Part shown: piece after piece, positions 32,083-40,496 of the stretch
Layout of the letters: every line of letters begins with the position of its first letter
How positions within the stretch are numbered: position 1 is the first letter of the stretch
Assembly: GCA_900539695.1 (NCBI GenBank)
Contig: UQDG01000005.1
Span: 62,001 to 126,000, forward strand
DNA length: 64,000 nt
Origin: an uncultured Oscillospiraceae bacterium
GTDB taxonomy: Bacteria > Bacillota > Clostridia > Oscillospirales > Ruminococcaceae
Direction of reading: 5' to 3'
Made by a program: the position numbers and the translations under genes
Notes under the pieces: generated by a model
Told to the model about the DNA's origin: nothing
Database searches by the model: none
What the model saw: the letters and a program-made list of their open reading frames with translations, nothing else

Positions 32083-34479
32083 ATGCTTGTTCTAACCGTT
32101 GCCCTTACGGCTGTTGTCGCGCTGGCACTTGGGCTGGCCCCGGCAAAGCTGGCTCGCCGCCGTATACGGCAGTGTGATCTTGGCTGGGCGGCTGGCCTGT
32201 GGCTGGCCACCTGGGTGTTTGCCCTGTGTGCCTACCATCGCCCGGGGCTGACTGTCGGGTTTGATGCTTTCCGCCTGGCGGCCATCACGGCACTGTGCGG
32301 CTGGGCGTCCTTCTGCGTGGCCGGGCTGCGCAGCTTTGGCGGCAGGGGACTGCGGTTCGTGGTGCCGCTGCTGCTGGCGGCGGCCCTGGGCAGCGAGGTG
32401 TTCGTAGGCAACGTGACCTACTTCAACACCCACAGCTACCAGCCGTTCCAGCTGCTGGACTACCTGGACCCCAACGTCAACGTCATCCGGGGACAGGGGA
32501 GTATCTCGCTGGACGAGGACCACACCTACATGCGGTTCCTTGACATCGACCAGCCTATCTATAACCTGAGCATGGACGGCCTGACCAACGATGATACCGA
32601 TCCGCTGCATTGGGACAGCTTCTTCAACTTCCGCATCAATGCCACCGATGAAGCCAACTCCCGGCTGAACTACTTCGGCACCTGGCAGATCGCGCCTGAG
32701 TCGACCCGCAGCCAGGTTATCAGCCTGGATCTGACGGGCAATGTCGGCACAATGGAGCTGACCGCCTCCGGCTACAGCACAGCCTTTGCAACCTTCCCGG
32801 TGGCCGTCACCTTTACCGGAATTACCGCCAACGCGCCGCGCCCGCTGCAGTTCTCGCTGCTGCGGTGCATCGCTGTTTTCCTGGCGCTGCTGGCCATCTA
32901 CGCTCTGCGCCCGCAGAGCGGCTTGTGGCACCGCCGCTGGCTGGCAGGCAATGTCTGCGACCGCGCCGCCGGTGCGGTGCTGGCCGCGATCCTCGCCGCC
33001 TTTGTGGTGGTCGTGCCTTTCTGGGAGCCGGGCAACACCGGCCTTGCCACTGAAAATTATAATGTCGCCTTCTGGGATCACGAGAGCAAGATCAGCTTTG
33101 TCTACGAGCAGTACGGCGCGCTGGCCCACAGTCTGCTGAACGGCCGCCTGGACCTGATGCAGGACCCGCCGGAAGAGCTGCTGGCGCTGGATAACCCCTA
33201 CGATTCCACCGCCCGCGAAGCGGCCCAGGTCAACAGCCTGTGGGACCATGCCTATTATAACGGACGCTATTATGTCTATTTCGGCATCGTGCCCTGTCTT
33301 TTGTTTCAGCTTCCATTCGAGGCTGTCACCGGCATCCAAAACCTGGCCTATCCGCCCTGCATGATCGTGATGGGGCTGCTGTTCCTGCTGGCAAGTTTCG
33401 GCGCGGTGCATCAGGTGGTGCGCCGCTGGTTCAGCCAGGCATCCTCAGCCGCGTATCTGCTCAGCGTGACGTCCATCGTGCTGGGCAGCCAGCTCTATTA
33501 CCTGTTTGTGCGCCCCTACATTTATGAATACGCCATCGTCTGCGGCACCTCGCTGCTGATGCTGGCCCTCTGGTTCTGGCTTTCTGCCGCCAACACGGCG
33601 GTGGAGCGCCGCGGTGCGCTGCTGGCCAAACTGGCGCTGGGCAGCCTTTGTATGGCGCTGGTCGCCGGCTGCCGCCCCCAGATGGAATTGTTTGCCGTGC
33701 TGGCCCTGCCCATCTTCTGGCAGCGATACATCGCCCAAAAGCGGCTGCGCAGCCGCGCCGGGGCAGGGGAAGCGGTTGCCTTCCTGCTGCCTGTGGTGCT
33801 GGTGGCCGCAGGTCTGATGTGGTACAACTACGCCCGGTTCGGTTCGCCCTTTGACTTTGGCGCCAACTACAACCTGACCGGCAACGATATGACCAAGCGC
33901 GGCTTCAATGTGGTGCGCATCGGTCCGGCCGTGTTCACCAGCCTGTTCGACCTGCCGCGGCTCAAGAGCGTCTTTCCGTTTTTGCAGGAGACCGAAGTCA
34001 CCACCAACGCCGTCATCCGCACCATCAGCGAGCCGTTCGTCGGCGGTATGCTGGCGGCTACACCCTTCACCTGGGTGTTGGGGCTGCTGGCGCTGCCCCA
34101 GACCCGCCAAAGTCTGCGCCGCCGCCCCGGTGCGGCCGGTTTCGTCTGGCTGGCGGTGGCCGGTATGGTCATCATCACGGTGGTGGATTGCGAGATGGCC
34201 GGTGTACTGTACCGCTATTTGATGGACTACAGCCCCGTGCTGTTGCTGGGCGCTGTGCTGTGCTGGCTGCTGCTGGAAAGCGTGCTGGCCCGCCGCGCCG
34301 CCGCAGGTGAAACGCTGGCCGTCACCCTGCTGCCGGTGCTGCGCGTGGCCATGGCCGCCGCTGTGGCGTGGGGCGCCGTCTATCGCTTATTCACCCTTTT
34401 TGCCACCCAGCCGTGGCTGCAGGGACTGAACCCATCGCTGTACTTTAATGTTGCCCGTCTGGTGCAATTCTGGATGTAA
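32083..34479 (+). CDS. Large polytopic membrane protein of the glycan locus, GT-C-like
   Basis: A 798-residue protein with about a dozen hydrophobic segments. Three N-terminal helices (to residue 110) are followed by an external-looking domain (about 115-260, rich in Asp/Asn/Tyr), then alternating helices. A conspicuous loop after residue 320 reads LWDHAYYNGRYYVYFGIVPCLLFQLPF; aromatic/acidic loops of this kind occur in GT-C enzymes that use lipid-phosphate sugars outside the membrane. The next gene is a DPM-like transferase that could make such a donor. No Pfam-level name can be given. ATG 32083 follows AAAGGAA. Confidence 0.65.
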   Translation: MLVLTVALTAVVALALGLAPAKLARRRIRQCDLGWAAGLWLATWVFALCAYHRPGLTVGFDAFRLAAITALCGWASFCVAGLRSFGGRGLRFVVPLLLAAALGSEVFVGNVTYFNTHSYQPFQLLDYLDPNVNVIRGQGSISLDEDHTYMRFLDIDQPIYNLSMDGLTNDDTDPLHWDSFFNFRINATDEANSRLNYFGTWQIAPESTRSQVISLDLTGNVGTMELTASGYSTAFATFPVAVTFTGITANAPRPLQFSLLRCIAVFLALLAIYALRPQSGLWHRRWLAGNVCDRAAGAVLAAILAAFVVVVPFWEPGNTGLATENYNVAFWDHESKISFVYEQYGALAHSLLNGRLDLMQDPPEELLALDNPYDSTAREAAQVNSLWDHAYYNGRYYVYFGIVPCLLFQLPFEAVTGIQNLAYPPCMIVMGLLFLLASFGAVHQVVRRWFSQASSAAYLLSVTSIVLGSQLYYLFVRPYIYEYAIVCGTSLLMLALWFWLSAANTAVERRGALLAKLALGSLCMALVAGCRPQMELFAVLALPIFWQRYIAQKRLRSRAGAGEAVAFLLPVVLVAAGLMWYNYARFGSPFDFGANYNLTGNDMTKRGFNVVRIGPAVFTSLFDLPRLKSVFPFLQETEVTTNAVIRTISEPFVGGMLAATPFTWVLGLLALPQTRQSLRRRPGAAGFVWLAVAGMVIITVVDCEMAGVLYRYLMDYSPVLLLGAVLCWLLLESVLARRAAAGETLAVTLLPVLRVAMAAAVAWGAVYRLFTLFATQPWLQGLNPSLYFNVARLVQFWM

Positions 34480-34497
34480 AGATTGGAGAATCTCAAA

Positions 34498-35442
34498 ATG
34501 GATAAGATCGCTGTTCTGATCCCTTGCTACAACGAATCCAAAACTGTGGAAAAGGTGGTGACGGATTTCCGCCGCGTGCTGCCCGATGCCACCGTCTATG
34601 TCTACGATAACAATTCTACCGACGGCACCGCCGAGCTGGCCGCCAAGGCTGGTGCTGTCGTCCGGCACGAGTATCAGCAGGGTAAAGGCAATGTCATGCG
34701 CCGCATGTTCCGCGAGATCGATGCCGAAGCCTACGTGCTGGTGGATGGCGACGACACCTACCCCGCTGAGGCTGCCCCCGAGATGGTAGCTGCCGTTACA
34801 AACCGGCAGGCCGATATGGTGGTGGGAGACCGCCTGTCCAGCACCTACTACACCCAGAATAAGCGTCCCTTCCACAACTTTGGCAACGATCTGGTGCGCT
34901 TTTGCACCAACCACCTTTTCGGCGGCAAGATCAAGGACATTATGACTGGCTACCGCGCGTTCAGCTACCAGTTCGTCAAGACCTACCCGGTGCTGTCCCG
35001 CGGGTTCGAGATCGAGACCGAGATGACCATCCACGCCCTGCAGCGCAACATGCAGGTGGAGAATGTCGTCATCGACTACCGCGACCGCCCCGAAGGCTCC
35101 GAGAGCAAGCTGAACACCTACTCCGACGGCTTCAAGGTGCTGGGCACTATCGCGCGGCTGTTCAAAAACTATCGCCCGTTTCTATTCTTCGGCATCCTGG
35201 CGGCAGTGCTGGCCGTGTTCGGCATCGGCTTTATGATCCCTGTGCTGAACGAGTACTTCCACACCGGCCTTGTGCCCCGCTTCCCGACTTTGATCGTCTG
35301 CTGCTTTGTGCTGGTGGCGGCGCTGCTGCTGTTCATCTCCGGCATTATCCTGTCCAGCCAGCTTGCCAAGGATGCCCGCGATTTTGAGTTCCAGCTGCAA
35401 ACTGTGCAGCATTGGCGTAACAGCGCAGAAAAGGAGAACTGA
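34498..35442 (+). CDS. Glycosyltransferase family 2 with C-terminal membrane helices (polyprenyl-phosphate sugar synthase type)
   Basis: A 314-residue GT-A enzyme. VLIPCYNESKTVEKVVTDFRRVLP and YDNNSTDGTAELA form the nucleotide site, VDGDDTYP is the DxD metal motif, and GYRAFSYQFVKTYPVLSRGFEIETEMTIHAL is the acceptor region seen in dolichol/undecaprenyl-phosphate mannose synthases. Two helices at residues 235-300 anchor it. It probably makes a lipid-phosphate sugar for the GT-C-like protein upstream. Start ATG with GGAGAA seven bases before. Confidence 0.88.
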   Translation: MDKIAVLIPCYNESKTVEKVVTDFRRVLPDATVYVYDNNSTDGTAELAAKAGAVVRHEYQQGKGNVMRRMFREIDAEAYVLVDGDDTYPAEAAPEMVAAVTNRQADMVVGDRLSSTYYTQNKRPFHNFGNDLVRFCTNHLFGGKIKDIMTGYRAFSYQFVKTYPVLSRGFEIETEMTIHALQRNMQVENVVIDYRDRPEGSESKLNTYSDGFKVLGTIARLFKNYRPFLFFGILAAVLAVFGIGFMIPVLNEYFHTGLVPRFPTLIVCCFVLVAALLLFISGIILSSQLAKDARDFEFQLQTVQHWRNSAEKEN

Positions 35443-35443
35443 A

Positions 35444-36556
35444 ATGCAGTATGATTATCTGATCGTCGGTGCCGGTCTGTTCGGCGCCGTCTTTGCCCAC
35501 GAGGCCACCGCCGCCGGCAAAAAGTGCCTGGTCATCGATAAGCGCAGCCACATCGCCGGCAACATCTACACAGAGGATGTGGAGGGCATCGCCGTCCACC
35601 GCTACGGTGCGCACATCTTCCATACCAACAATAAAGAGGTGTGGGACTACGTCAACCGCTTTGCCACCTTCAACCGCTACACCAACTCCCCGGTGGCCAA
35701 CTATAAGGGCGAACTGTACAACCTGCCCTTTAATATGAACACCTTCACCAAGATGTGGGGCGTCATCACCCCGGCCGAGGCTGAGGCTAAGATCGCCGAG
35801 CAGCGCGCCGCCCACTACACCGCCGAGCCGAAAAACCTGGAAGAGCAGGCCATCAATCTCGTGGGCACCGACATCTACGAGAAGCTCATCAAAGGCTACA
35901 CCGAGAAGCAGTGGGGCCGCCCCTGCACCGAGCTGCCTGCCTTCATCATCAAGCGCCTGCCCGTGCGCCTGACCTTCGATAACAACTACTTCAACGCCCT
36001 GTATCAGGGCATCCCCAACGAGGGTTACACCGCGCTGGTGGCCAACCTGCTGCAGGGTATCGAGGTCCGCCTGGACACCGACTACCTGGCTGACAAGGCT
36101 GCGCTGGATGCCTTAGCCGACAAAGTCGTTTACACCGGCCCCATTGATGCCTACTTTGACTATAAGCTGGGCGCTTTGCAGTACCGCAGTGTCCGCTTTG
36201 AGACCGAGACCTTGGACATCCCCAACTACCAGGGCAACGCTGTCATCAACTACACCGACGCCGAAACCCCCTACACCCGCATCATTGAGCACAAGCACTT
36301 TGTCTTTGGCTCCACCGAGCCGGGCACCAAGACGGTCATCAGCCGCGAGTACTCTGCCGAGTGGAAACCCGGCGATGAGCCGTACTATCCCGTCAACGAT
36401 GCCCAGAACGGCGCCCTGTACGAGCAGTACAAGGCCCTGGCCGATGCCGAGGGCAAGGTCCTTTTCGGCGGCCGTTTGGGTGAGTACAAGTACTACGATA
36501 TGGACCGCGTGATTGAATCTGCCCTGGCCCGCGTGCGTGCCGAGCTGGCAAAATAA
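35444..36556 (+). CDS. glf: UDP-galactopyranose mutase
   Basis: A 370-residue flavoprotein interconverting UDP-galactopyranose and UDP-galactofuranose. YLIVGAGLFGAVFAHEATAAGKKCLVIDKRSHIAGNIYTE is the FAD-binding N-terminus, followed by the family block VHRYGAHIFHTNNKEVWDYVNRF and, later, EKQWGRPCTELPAFIIKRLPVRLTFDNNYF and RIIEHKHF. Its presence argues that the locus makes a galactofuranose-bearing polysaccharide. One base separates it from the GT2 stop; a strong terminator ends the operon. Confidence 0.95.
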   Translation: MQYDYLIVGAGLFGAVFAHEATAAGKKCLVIDKRSHIAGNIYTEDVEGIAVHRYGAHIFHTNNKEVWDYVNRFATFNRYTNSPVANYKGELYNLPFNMNTFTKMWGVITPAEAEAKIAEQRAAHYTAEPKNLEEQAINLVGTDIYEKLIKGYTEKQWGRPCTELPAFIIKRLPVRLTFDNNYFNALYQGIPNEGYTALVANLLQGIEVRLDTDYLADKAALDALADKVVYTGPIDAYFDYKLGALQYRSVRFETETLDIPNYQGNAVINYTDAETPYTRIIEHKHFVFGSTEPGTKTVISREYSAEWKPGDEPYYPVNDAQNGALYEQYKALADAEGKVLFGGRLGEYKYYDMDRVIESALARVRAELAK

Positions 36557-36577
36557 TCCCTGCAAGAAAAAGTTACA

Positions 36578-36619
36578 AACTGCGCCGCGCTGCCTTTTTA
36601 CAGCATGGCGCAGTTTTTT
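36578..36619 (+). terminator. Intrinsic terminator of the glycan locus
   Basis: AACTGCGCC/GGCGCAGTT with an inner GCTG/CAGC stem, followed by six T. Confidence 0.92.
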
Positions 36620-36643
36620 CTGTTGCCCGTCAAGCGGCTCGCC

Positions 36644-36672
36644 TTGCTTTTTACCCCGTAATGGGATATAAT
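36644..36672 (+). promoter_or_regulatory. Promoter of the rpe-Rnf-like operon
   Basis: TTGCTT (36644-36649), 17 bases, TATAAT (36667-36672). No other promoter is evident until rlmA, so all genes from rpe to rlmA may depend on it. Confidence 0.72.
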
Positions 36673-36681
36673 AAACTCGAC

Positions 36682-36711
36682 TATCTGCGCAGAAGCCTGC
36701 GCGAATAGATA
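36682..36711 (+). other. Hairpin at the 5' end of the rpe mRNA
   Basis: GCGCAG-AAGC-CTGCGC (36687-36702) is extended by TATCT/AGATA (36682-36686, 36707-36711). It starts about three bases after the expected transcription start, a position typical of 5' stabilising stems or binding sites for regulatory proteins. Confidence 0.5.
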
Positions 36712-36752
36712 CAGTGGGAAAAGCGCACACGCGCACAAACAGGGAGTATATT

Positions 36753-37409
36753 ATGACGAAGATTGCCGCTTCGATTTTGTCCGCTGACTTTGCGGACCTT
36801 GCCGCCGACTGCCAACGGCTGTTAAACCAGGGCACCGACCTTTTGCATTTTGACGTGATGGACGGCCACTTTGTGCCCAACATCAGCTTTGGTGCCCCCG
36901 TGCTGGAGTGCCTGCACAAGGCCCTGCCGGAGGTGTTCTACGATGTCCACCTGATGATCAGCGACCCGGTTAAGTACGCGCCGGATTTCGCCAAGGCGGG
37001 CGCTAACCTCATCACCTTCCATCTGGAGGCTGTGCCCGATGCTGTCCCCGAGACCATCGCCGCCATCCGTGCCGTCGGCTGCCAGGTGGGCATCAGCATC
37101 AAGCCGGGCACCCCGGCAGAGGCTGTCTACCCCTACCTCGACGACCTGGACCTCGTCCTGGTCATGAGCGTGGAGCCGGGCTTCGGTGGGCAGAAGTTCA
37201 TGCCCTCGGCGCTGGATAAGCTCAGCGCCCTCCGTGCCGAGCGTGACCGCCGCGGCCTGCACACCCTGTTGGAAGTGGATGGCGGCGTCAACACCGAGAC
37301 CGGCCCACAGTGCGCCGCCGCGGGGGCCGACTGGCTGGTGACCGGTAGTGCCCTGTTCAAAGCCAAAGATCCCGCCGCCGTCATCGATACGCTGCACGGC
37401 AGCCATTAA
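36753..37409 (+). CDS. rpe: Ribulose-phosphate 3-epimerase
   Basis: A 218-residue TIM-barrel enzyme interconverting ribulose-5-phosphate and xylulose-5-phosphate. IAASILSADFADLAADCQRL, HFDVMDGHFVPNISFGAPVLECL (metal ligands His and Asp), VHLMISDP and VMSVEPGFGGQKFMPSALDKL are the family blocks, and DGGVNTETG carries the second catalytic Asp. The ATG at 36753 follows GGGAG; the frame extends 13 codons further without a good start. It opens the transcript that continues into the Rnf-like genes 22 bases later. Confidence 0.94.
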   Translation: MTKIAASILSADFADLAADCQRLLNQGTDLLHFDVMDGHFVPNISFGAPVLECLHKALPEVFYDVHLMISDPVKYAPDFAKAGANLITFHLEAVPDAVPETIAAIRAVGCQVGISIKPGTPAEAVYPYLDDLDLVLVMSVEPGFGGQKFMPSALDKLSALRAERDRRGLHTLLEVDGGVNTETGPQCAAAGADWLVTGSALFKAKDPAAVIDTLHGSH

Positions 37410-37431
37410 CCCAAAGGAGAACCCAAGCCCC

Positions 37432-38451
37432 ATGGCAAAACAACCTACGATCGAACGCAGCGAGAACTATGGTTACTATAGTGATCTGCTGTGGTGTGCC
37501 GTGCCCCTTACGGGCATGGCCTGGTACTATTACGGCCTGCGCCCGGTGCTGCTGATGCTGGCAGCCCTGGTGACGGCCTATCTGTGTGATTGCGCCCTGG
37601 CCCCGCTGCATGGCGAGGGCTACCGCGCCCACGAGCCGTCCAGCGAGTGCTTTGCAGCGCTGATCGTGCTGCTGATGCCCGCCAGCGTTTCCTACGGCAT
37701 CGTCATTGCTGCTGTCATCGCGGCCGTGCTGGTCAAGGAGGCCTTCGGCGGAGAGGGGCACTATCCCTTCCACCCGGCGGCGGTGGGCGCCGCTATCGCC
37801 GGTGTTTCCTGGCCGGAGCATGTCTACTACTACCCGGCCCCCGGCACTCAGCTGCCCATTTGGGGCGAGATCAATGATAACCTTGTCCAGGGCATGAATG
37901 AGTCCCTGCGCAGCGGCGGCCTGCCCAGCGCCAGCACGATGAATCTGCTTACCGGCAACGTGTCCGCGGGTATCGGTACGGGCGCGGCGCTGGTCATTCT
38001 GGCCTGCGGTCTGTTTTTGCTGGTGCGCGGCCGGGTCCGCCTCTCGGTGCTCATCCCGTTTATGATTGCCGTTATCGGCATTCCCTGGCTGTTCCCGCAC
38101 CTGAACGAACTGCCTGCCTTCAGCTGGCCGTGGGAGTTCATCCGCCAGCGCATCTATCTTGAAAAGTACACGCTGCTGTCTGGCACGGCATTGTTCGGTG
38201 CCTTTTTCCTGATCTGTGAGCCGGTCACCATGCCCAACCGCACCAGCAGCTGTCTGATCTACGGCGCGGCGCTGGGCATTGCCACCTATGCGTTCCGCAT
38301 ATTCAGCCCGTATCAGAGCGCCATCTGCTTTGCGCTGCTGATCGTCGGTGCCATCCCCGAATGGCTGGACCTCATCAGCCACCGCACCGAGCGTATCCGC
38401 TTTATGAAGAAGGAGGAACAGCGTCTTGCCAAATCCACAAAACCGGAATGA
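37432..38451 (+). CDS. Rnf-like subunit D (RnfD/NqrB family, divergent)
   Basis: A 339-residue membrane protein with about nine helices. FGGEGHYPFHPAAVG (residues 105-119) corresponds to the FGGxGxNPFNPAxVG block of RnfD/NqrB, and SAST at residues 166-169, followed by MNLLTGNVSAGIG, aligns with the SGAT-type motif whose Thr takes FMN in a phosphoester bond; the Thr is kept. In Rnf and Nqr complexes this subunit carries a membrane flavin and helps form the ion path. The usual N-terminal SPHI segment is missing. It is followed by E- and A-like subunits only. Confidence 0.8.
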   Translation: MAKQPTIERSENYGYYSDLLWCAVPLTGMAWYYYGLRPVLLMLAALVTAYLCDCALAPLHGEGYRAHEPSSECFAALIVLLMPASVSYGIVIAAVIAAVLVKEAFGGEGHYPFHPAAVGAAIAGVSWPEHVYYYPAPGTQLPIWGEINDNLVQGMNESLRSGGLPSASTMNLLTGNVSAGIGTGAALVILACGLFLLVRGRVRLSVLIPFMIAVIGIPWLFPHLNELPAFSWPWEFIRQRIYLEKYTLLSGTALFGAFFLICEPVTMPNRTSSCLIYGAALGIATYAFRIFSPYQSAICFALLIVGAIPEWLDLISHRTERIRFMKKEEQRLAKSTKPE

Positions 38452-39835
38452 CCGCCGCAAGGGCGAGGAACGCTCCGAAACGCTGATCATTCCCCATATT
38501 ACCAAAGAAATGCTGGAAACGGCCCGCCGCATGGCGGAGGAGGGGGCCTCCCGCGCGGAGATCGAAAAGGCCATCTCGGCCATGCAAAGCCCGGCCCAGC
38601 CCGCTTCTTCACCGGCATCCCGCCCGGCCCAACATGCCGCCCCGGCCCCGCAGCCGATGGCCGCCCCGCCGGAGCGTAAACACCGCATCATCCCCACCAG
38701 CCGCCCCCGTCTCTCGGCCGAAGAACGCGCCGCCCTGCGTCAGCAGATGCAGATGGGGGAGACACAGGCAGAAACGCCCCAGCCCGAACCCGAACAGGAG
38801 GCCCTGCGGCAGGAAGCCGCCCGGCGCACGGCCAACCGCCCTGCCTGGTTTGGCCGCCGCCAGACGGCGCAAAACGACTCGCAGGAAGCAGCCCGCCGCG
38901 CCGCCCAGGCTCTGGCCGCTGCCCCGCGCGCCCCGGAGGCCCCGGCCGCTCCAAAAGTGGACGAGCCTACCGGTACCCGCACCATTGCCATCCCAAAACA
39001 GCGTACTGTATCCCGCCCGGCGGAACCGGCCCCCGAAGCCACCCGCGTGATGTCTGCGGCCCCGCCGCAGCCCACTTCGGCAGAACCTGCCCCGCAGCCT
39101 GCCGCCCGCACTGAGGGCCCGGCAGGGGAACCTGCCCCGAGCCCGGCTGCCCCGGCCCCGGAGCCGCGCAAAAACGCCGTGCCCCGCAGCCGCACCGAGG
39201 CCGAAAACGACCTGAACGAAAAGATCCGCCGCGACCACATCTGGCTGTCCAACCCGGTCATGGTGCGCGGCTTAGGCATGGCTCCCATCGTGGGCGCTGC
39301 GCTGGATGGTCGCCACGCGCTCATGCTCTGTGTGGCCAGCCTGCTGCTCATCACCTTTACCCGTGTGTTGGCTGTGGCAGTCTGCCACCTTACCAAAAAC
39401 CGCTTCCGTCCGGTCATCTACAGCTATGCGGCGGCGCTGCTGTACATCCCCGTTTACGTGCTGATGTACCAGCTGTTTGGTGCTGACCTGTCACTGCTGG
39501 GCATTTATCTGCCGCTGTTGGTGGTGGAACCTGCCATTGTCAAGCGCATGGAATTTGCTGAGCTGGAGCCTGTCAGCGCGGCCTTCCGCCACGGTTTCAA
39601 CAACAGTCTGGGTATGTGCGCGGCTCTGCTCATCGTGGGCTGCCTGCGGGAACTGCTGGCCACCGGTGCCGTCTTTGGCAACCAGGTGATCTACGCCGCG
39701 CCGCTGCCGCTGGCGGCACAGCCCTCCGGTGGTTTCGTGCTGGTGGGTGCCATCGCCGCCGTCTGGTGCGCCATCGCCAACCTGTACACCAATTATAAAC
39801 ATGAGGAGGTGCGCCGCCTGTATGCTAAACATTGA
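38426..39835 (+). CDS. Rnf-like subunit E with long disordered N-terminal extension
   Basis: A 469-residue protein in two parts. Residues 1-260 are Ala/Pro/Glu-rich and look disordered apart from a short helix (ITKEMLETARRMAEEGASRAEIEKAISAM, residues 25-53). Residues 270-469 form an RnfE/NqrD-like six-helix domain: NPVMVRGLGMAPIVG (family NPVxVxxLGLCP) and GIYLPLLVVEPAIVKR (family GIxxPLIVVNCxILGR). Both cluster-binding cysteines are replaced, by Ala286 and Pro369. Start is TTG with AAGGAGG nine bases upstream, overlapping the D gene by 26 bases. Ordinary RnfE is about 200 residues. Confidence 0.78.
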   Translation: MPNPQNRNDRRKGEERSETLIIPHITKEMLETARRMAEEGASRAEIEKAISAMQSPAQPASSPASRPAQHAAPAPQPMAAPPERKHRIIPTSRPRLSAEERAALRQQMQMGETQAETPQPEPEQEALRQEAARRTANRPAWFGRRQTAQNDSQEAARRAAQALAAAPRAPEAPAAPKVDEPTGTRTIAIPKQRTVSRPAEPAPEATRVMSAAPPQPTSAEPAPQPAARTEGPAGEPAPSPAAPAPEPRKNAVPRSRTEAENDLNEKIRRDHIWLSNPVMVRGLGMAPIVGAALDGRHALMLCVASLLLITFTRVLAVAVCHLTKNRFRPVIYSYAAALLYIPVYVLMYQLFGADLSLLGIYLPLLVVEPAIVKRMEFAELEPVSAAFRHGFNNSLGMCAALLIVGCLRELLATGAVFGNQVIYAAPLPLAAQPSGGFVLVGAIAAVWCAIANLYTNYKHEEVRRLYAKH

Positions 39836-40472
39836 GTTCGCATCCTCCCTGGGCCAAGGCCTGTGGCAGTTCGTCAGTTATATGGGTCTGGCCATCTTTG
39901 CCGAGAACGTCATTCTGGCCCGCGCTTTGGGTGTGACCCGCCTGATGAAACTGGTGCCGGACCACAAGGCCCAGGTGTGGGATTTGTGTCTGCCGCTGAT
40001 CTGGGTCATGACGCTGTCCGCCCCGCTGGGTTGGGCTGCCCATAACCTGCTCTTCCCGTGGCTGCGCCCGCGTCTGCCTGCGTGGCTGCCCATCTCGGCC
40101 CTGCGCCCGGTAGTCTACCTGACCTGCGGTGTCGCTGCCATGGCCGTCACCTGGCTGGTGCTGGGCCTGCTGCCCCGCAAAATGCGCCAAAGCTGCCGCA
40201 GCCAGCTCAGCCTGGCCACCTGCAGCACTGTCATGCTGGGCACGCTGCTCATCAGTTCCAACCAGAATTACACGCTGGAGCAATCCATCGCGTTTGGTCT
40301 GGGCAGCGGCCTGGGCTACACCTTCATCGTCTTCATCGTGCGTGAAGGCCGCCGCCGCTTGCGCAGTAAGGCGGTGCCGGCGATCTTTCAGGGCCTGCCC
40401 AGTTCCATGATCTACATTGGCGTCCTCTCACTGGCCATCTATGCGCTGGTGGGTCATTCTGTGGTTTTGTGA
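39822..40472 (+). CDS. Rnf-like subunit A (RnfA/NqrE family, divergent)
   Basis: A 216-residue protein with six hydrophobic segments. AENVILARALGVTRLMKL (residues 27-44) corresponds to the family's NNFVLSxFLGICPFLGV, with Thr39 where the cluster Cys should be; LATCSTVMLG (131-140) corresponds to LITTNCAVLG, with Thr136 at the Cys position but a Cys at 134. FGLGSGLGYTFIVFIVREGRRRL and VPAIFQGLPSSMIYIGVLSLA match the C-terminal half well. RnfA and RnfE normally share a [2Fe-2S] centre in the membrane. The start overlaps the E gene by 14 bases. Confidence 0.78.
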   Translation: MLNIEFASSLGQGLWQFVSYMGLAIFAENVILARALGVTRLMKLVPDHKAQVWDLCLPLIWVMTLSAPLGWAAHNLLFPWLRPRLPAWLPISALRPVVYLTCGVAAMAVTWLVLGLLPRKMRQSCRSQLSLATCSTVMLGTLLISSNQNYTLEQSIAFGLGSGLGYTFIVFIVREGRRRLRSKAVPAIFQGLPSSMIYIGVLSLAIYALVGHSVVL

Positions 40473-40496
40473 CAATAAAAGGAAGAGGTGCATTGT

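Noticed and set aside
38600..39200. Pro/Ala-rich DNA in the E-like gene as a tandem repeat or CRISPR-like array
   Set aside because: No regular period or identical units; composition bias of a disordered protein accounts for it.
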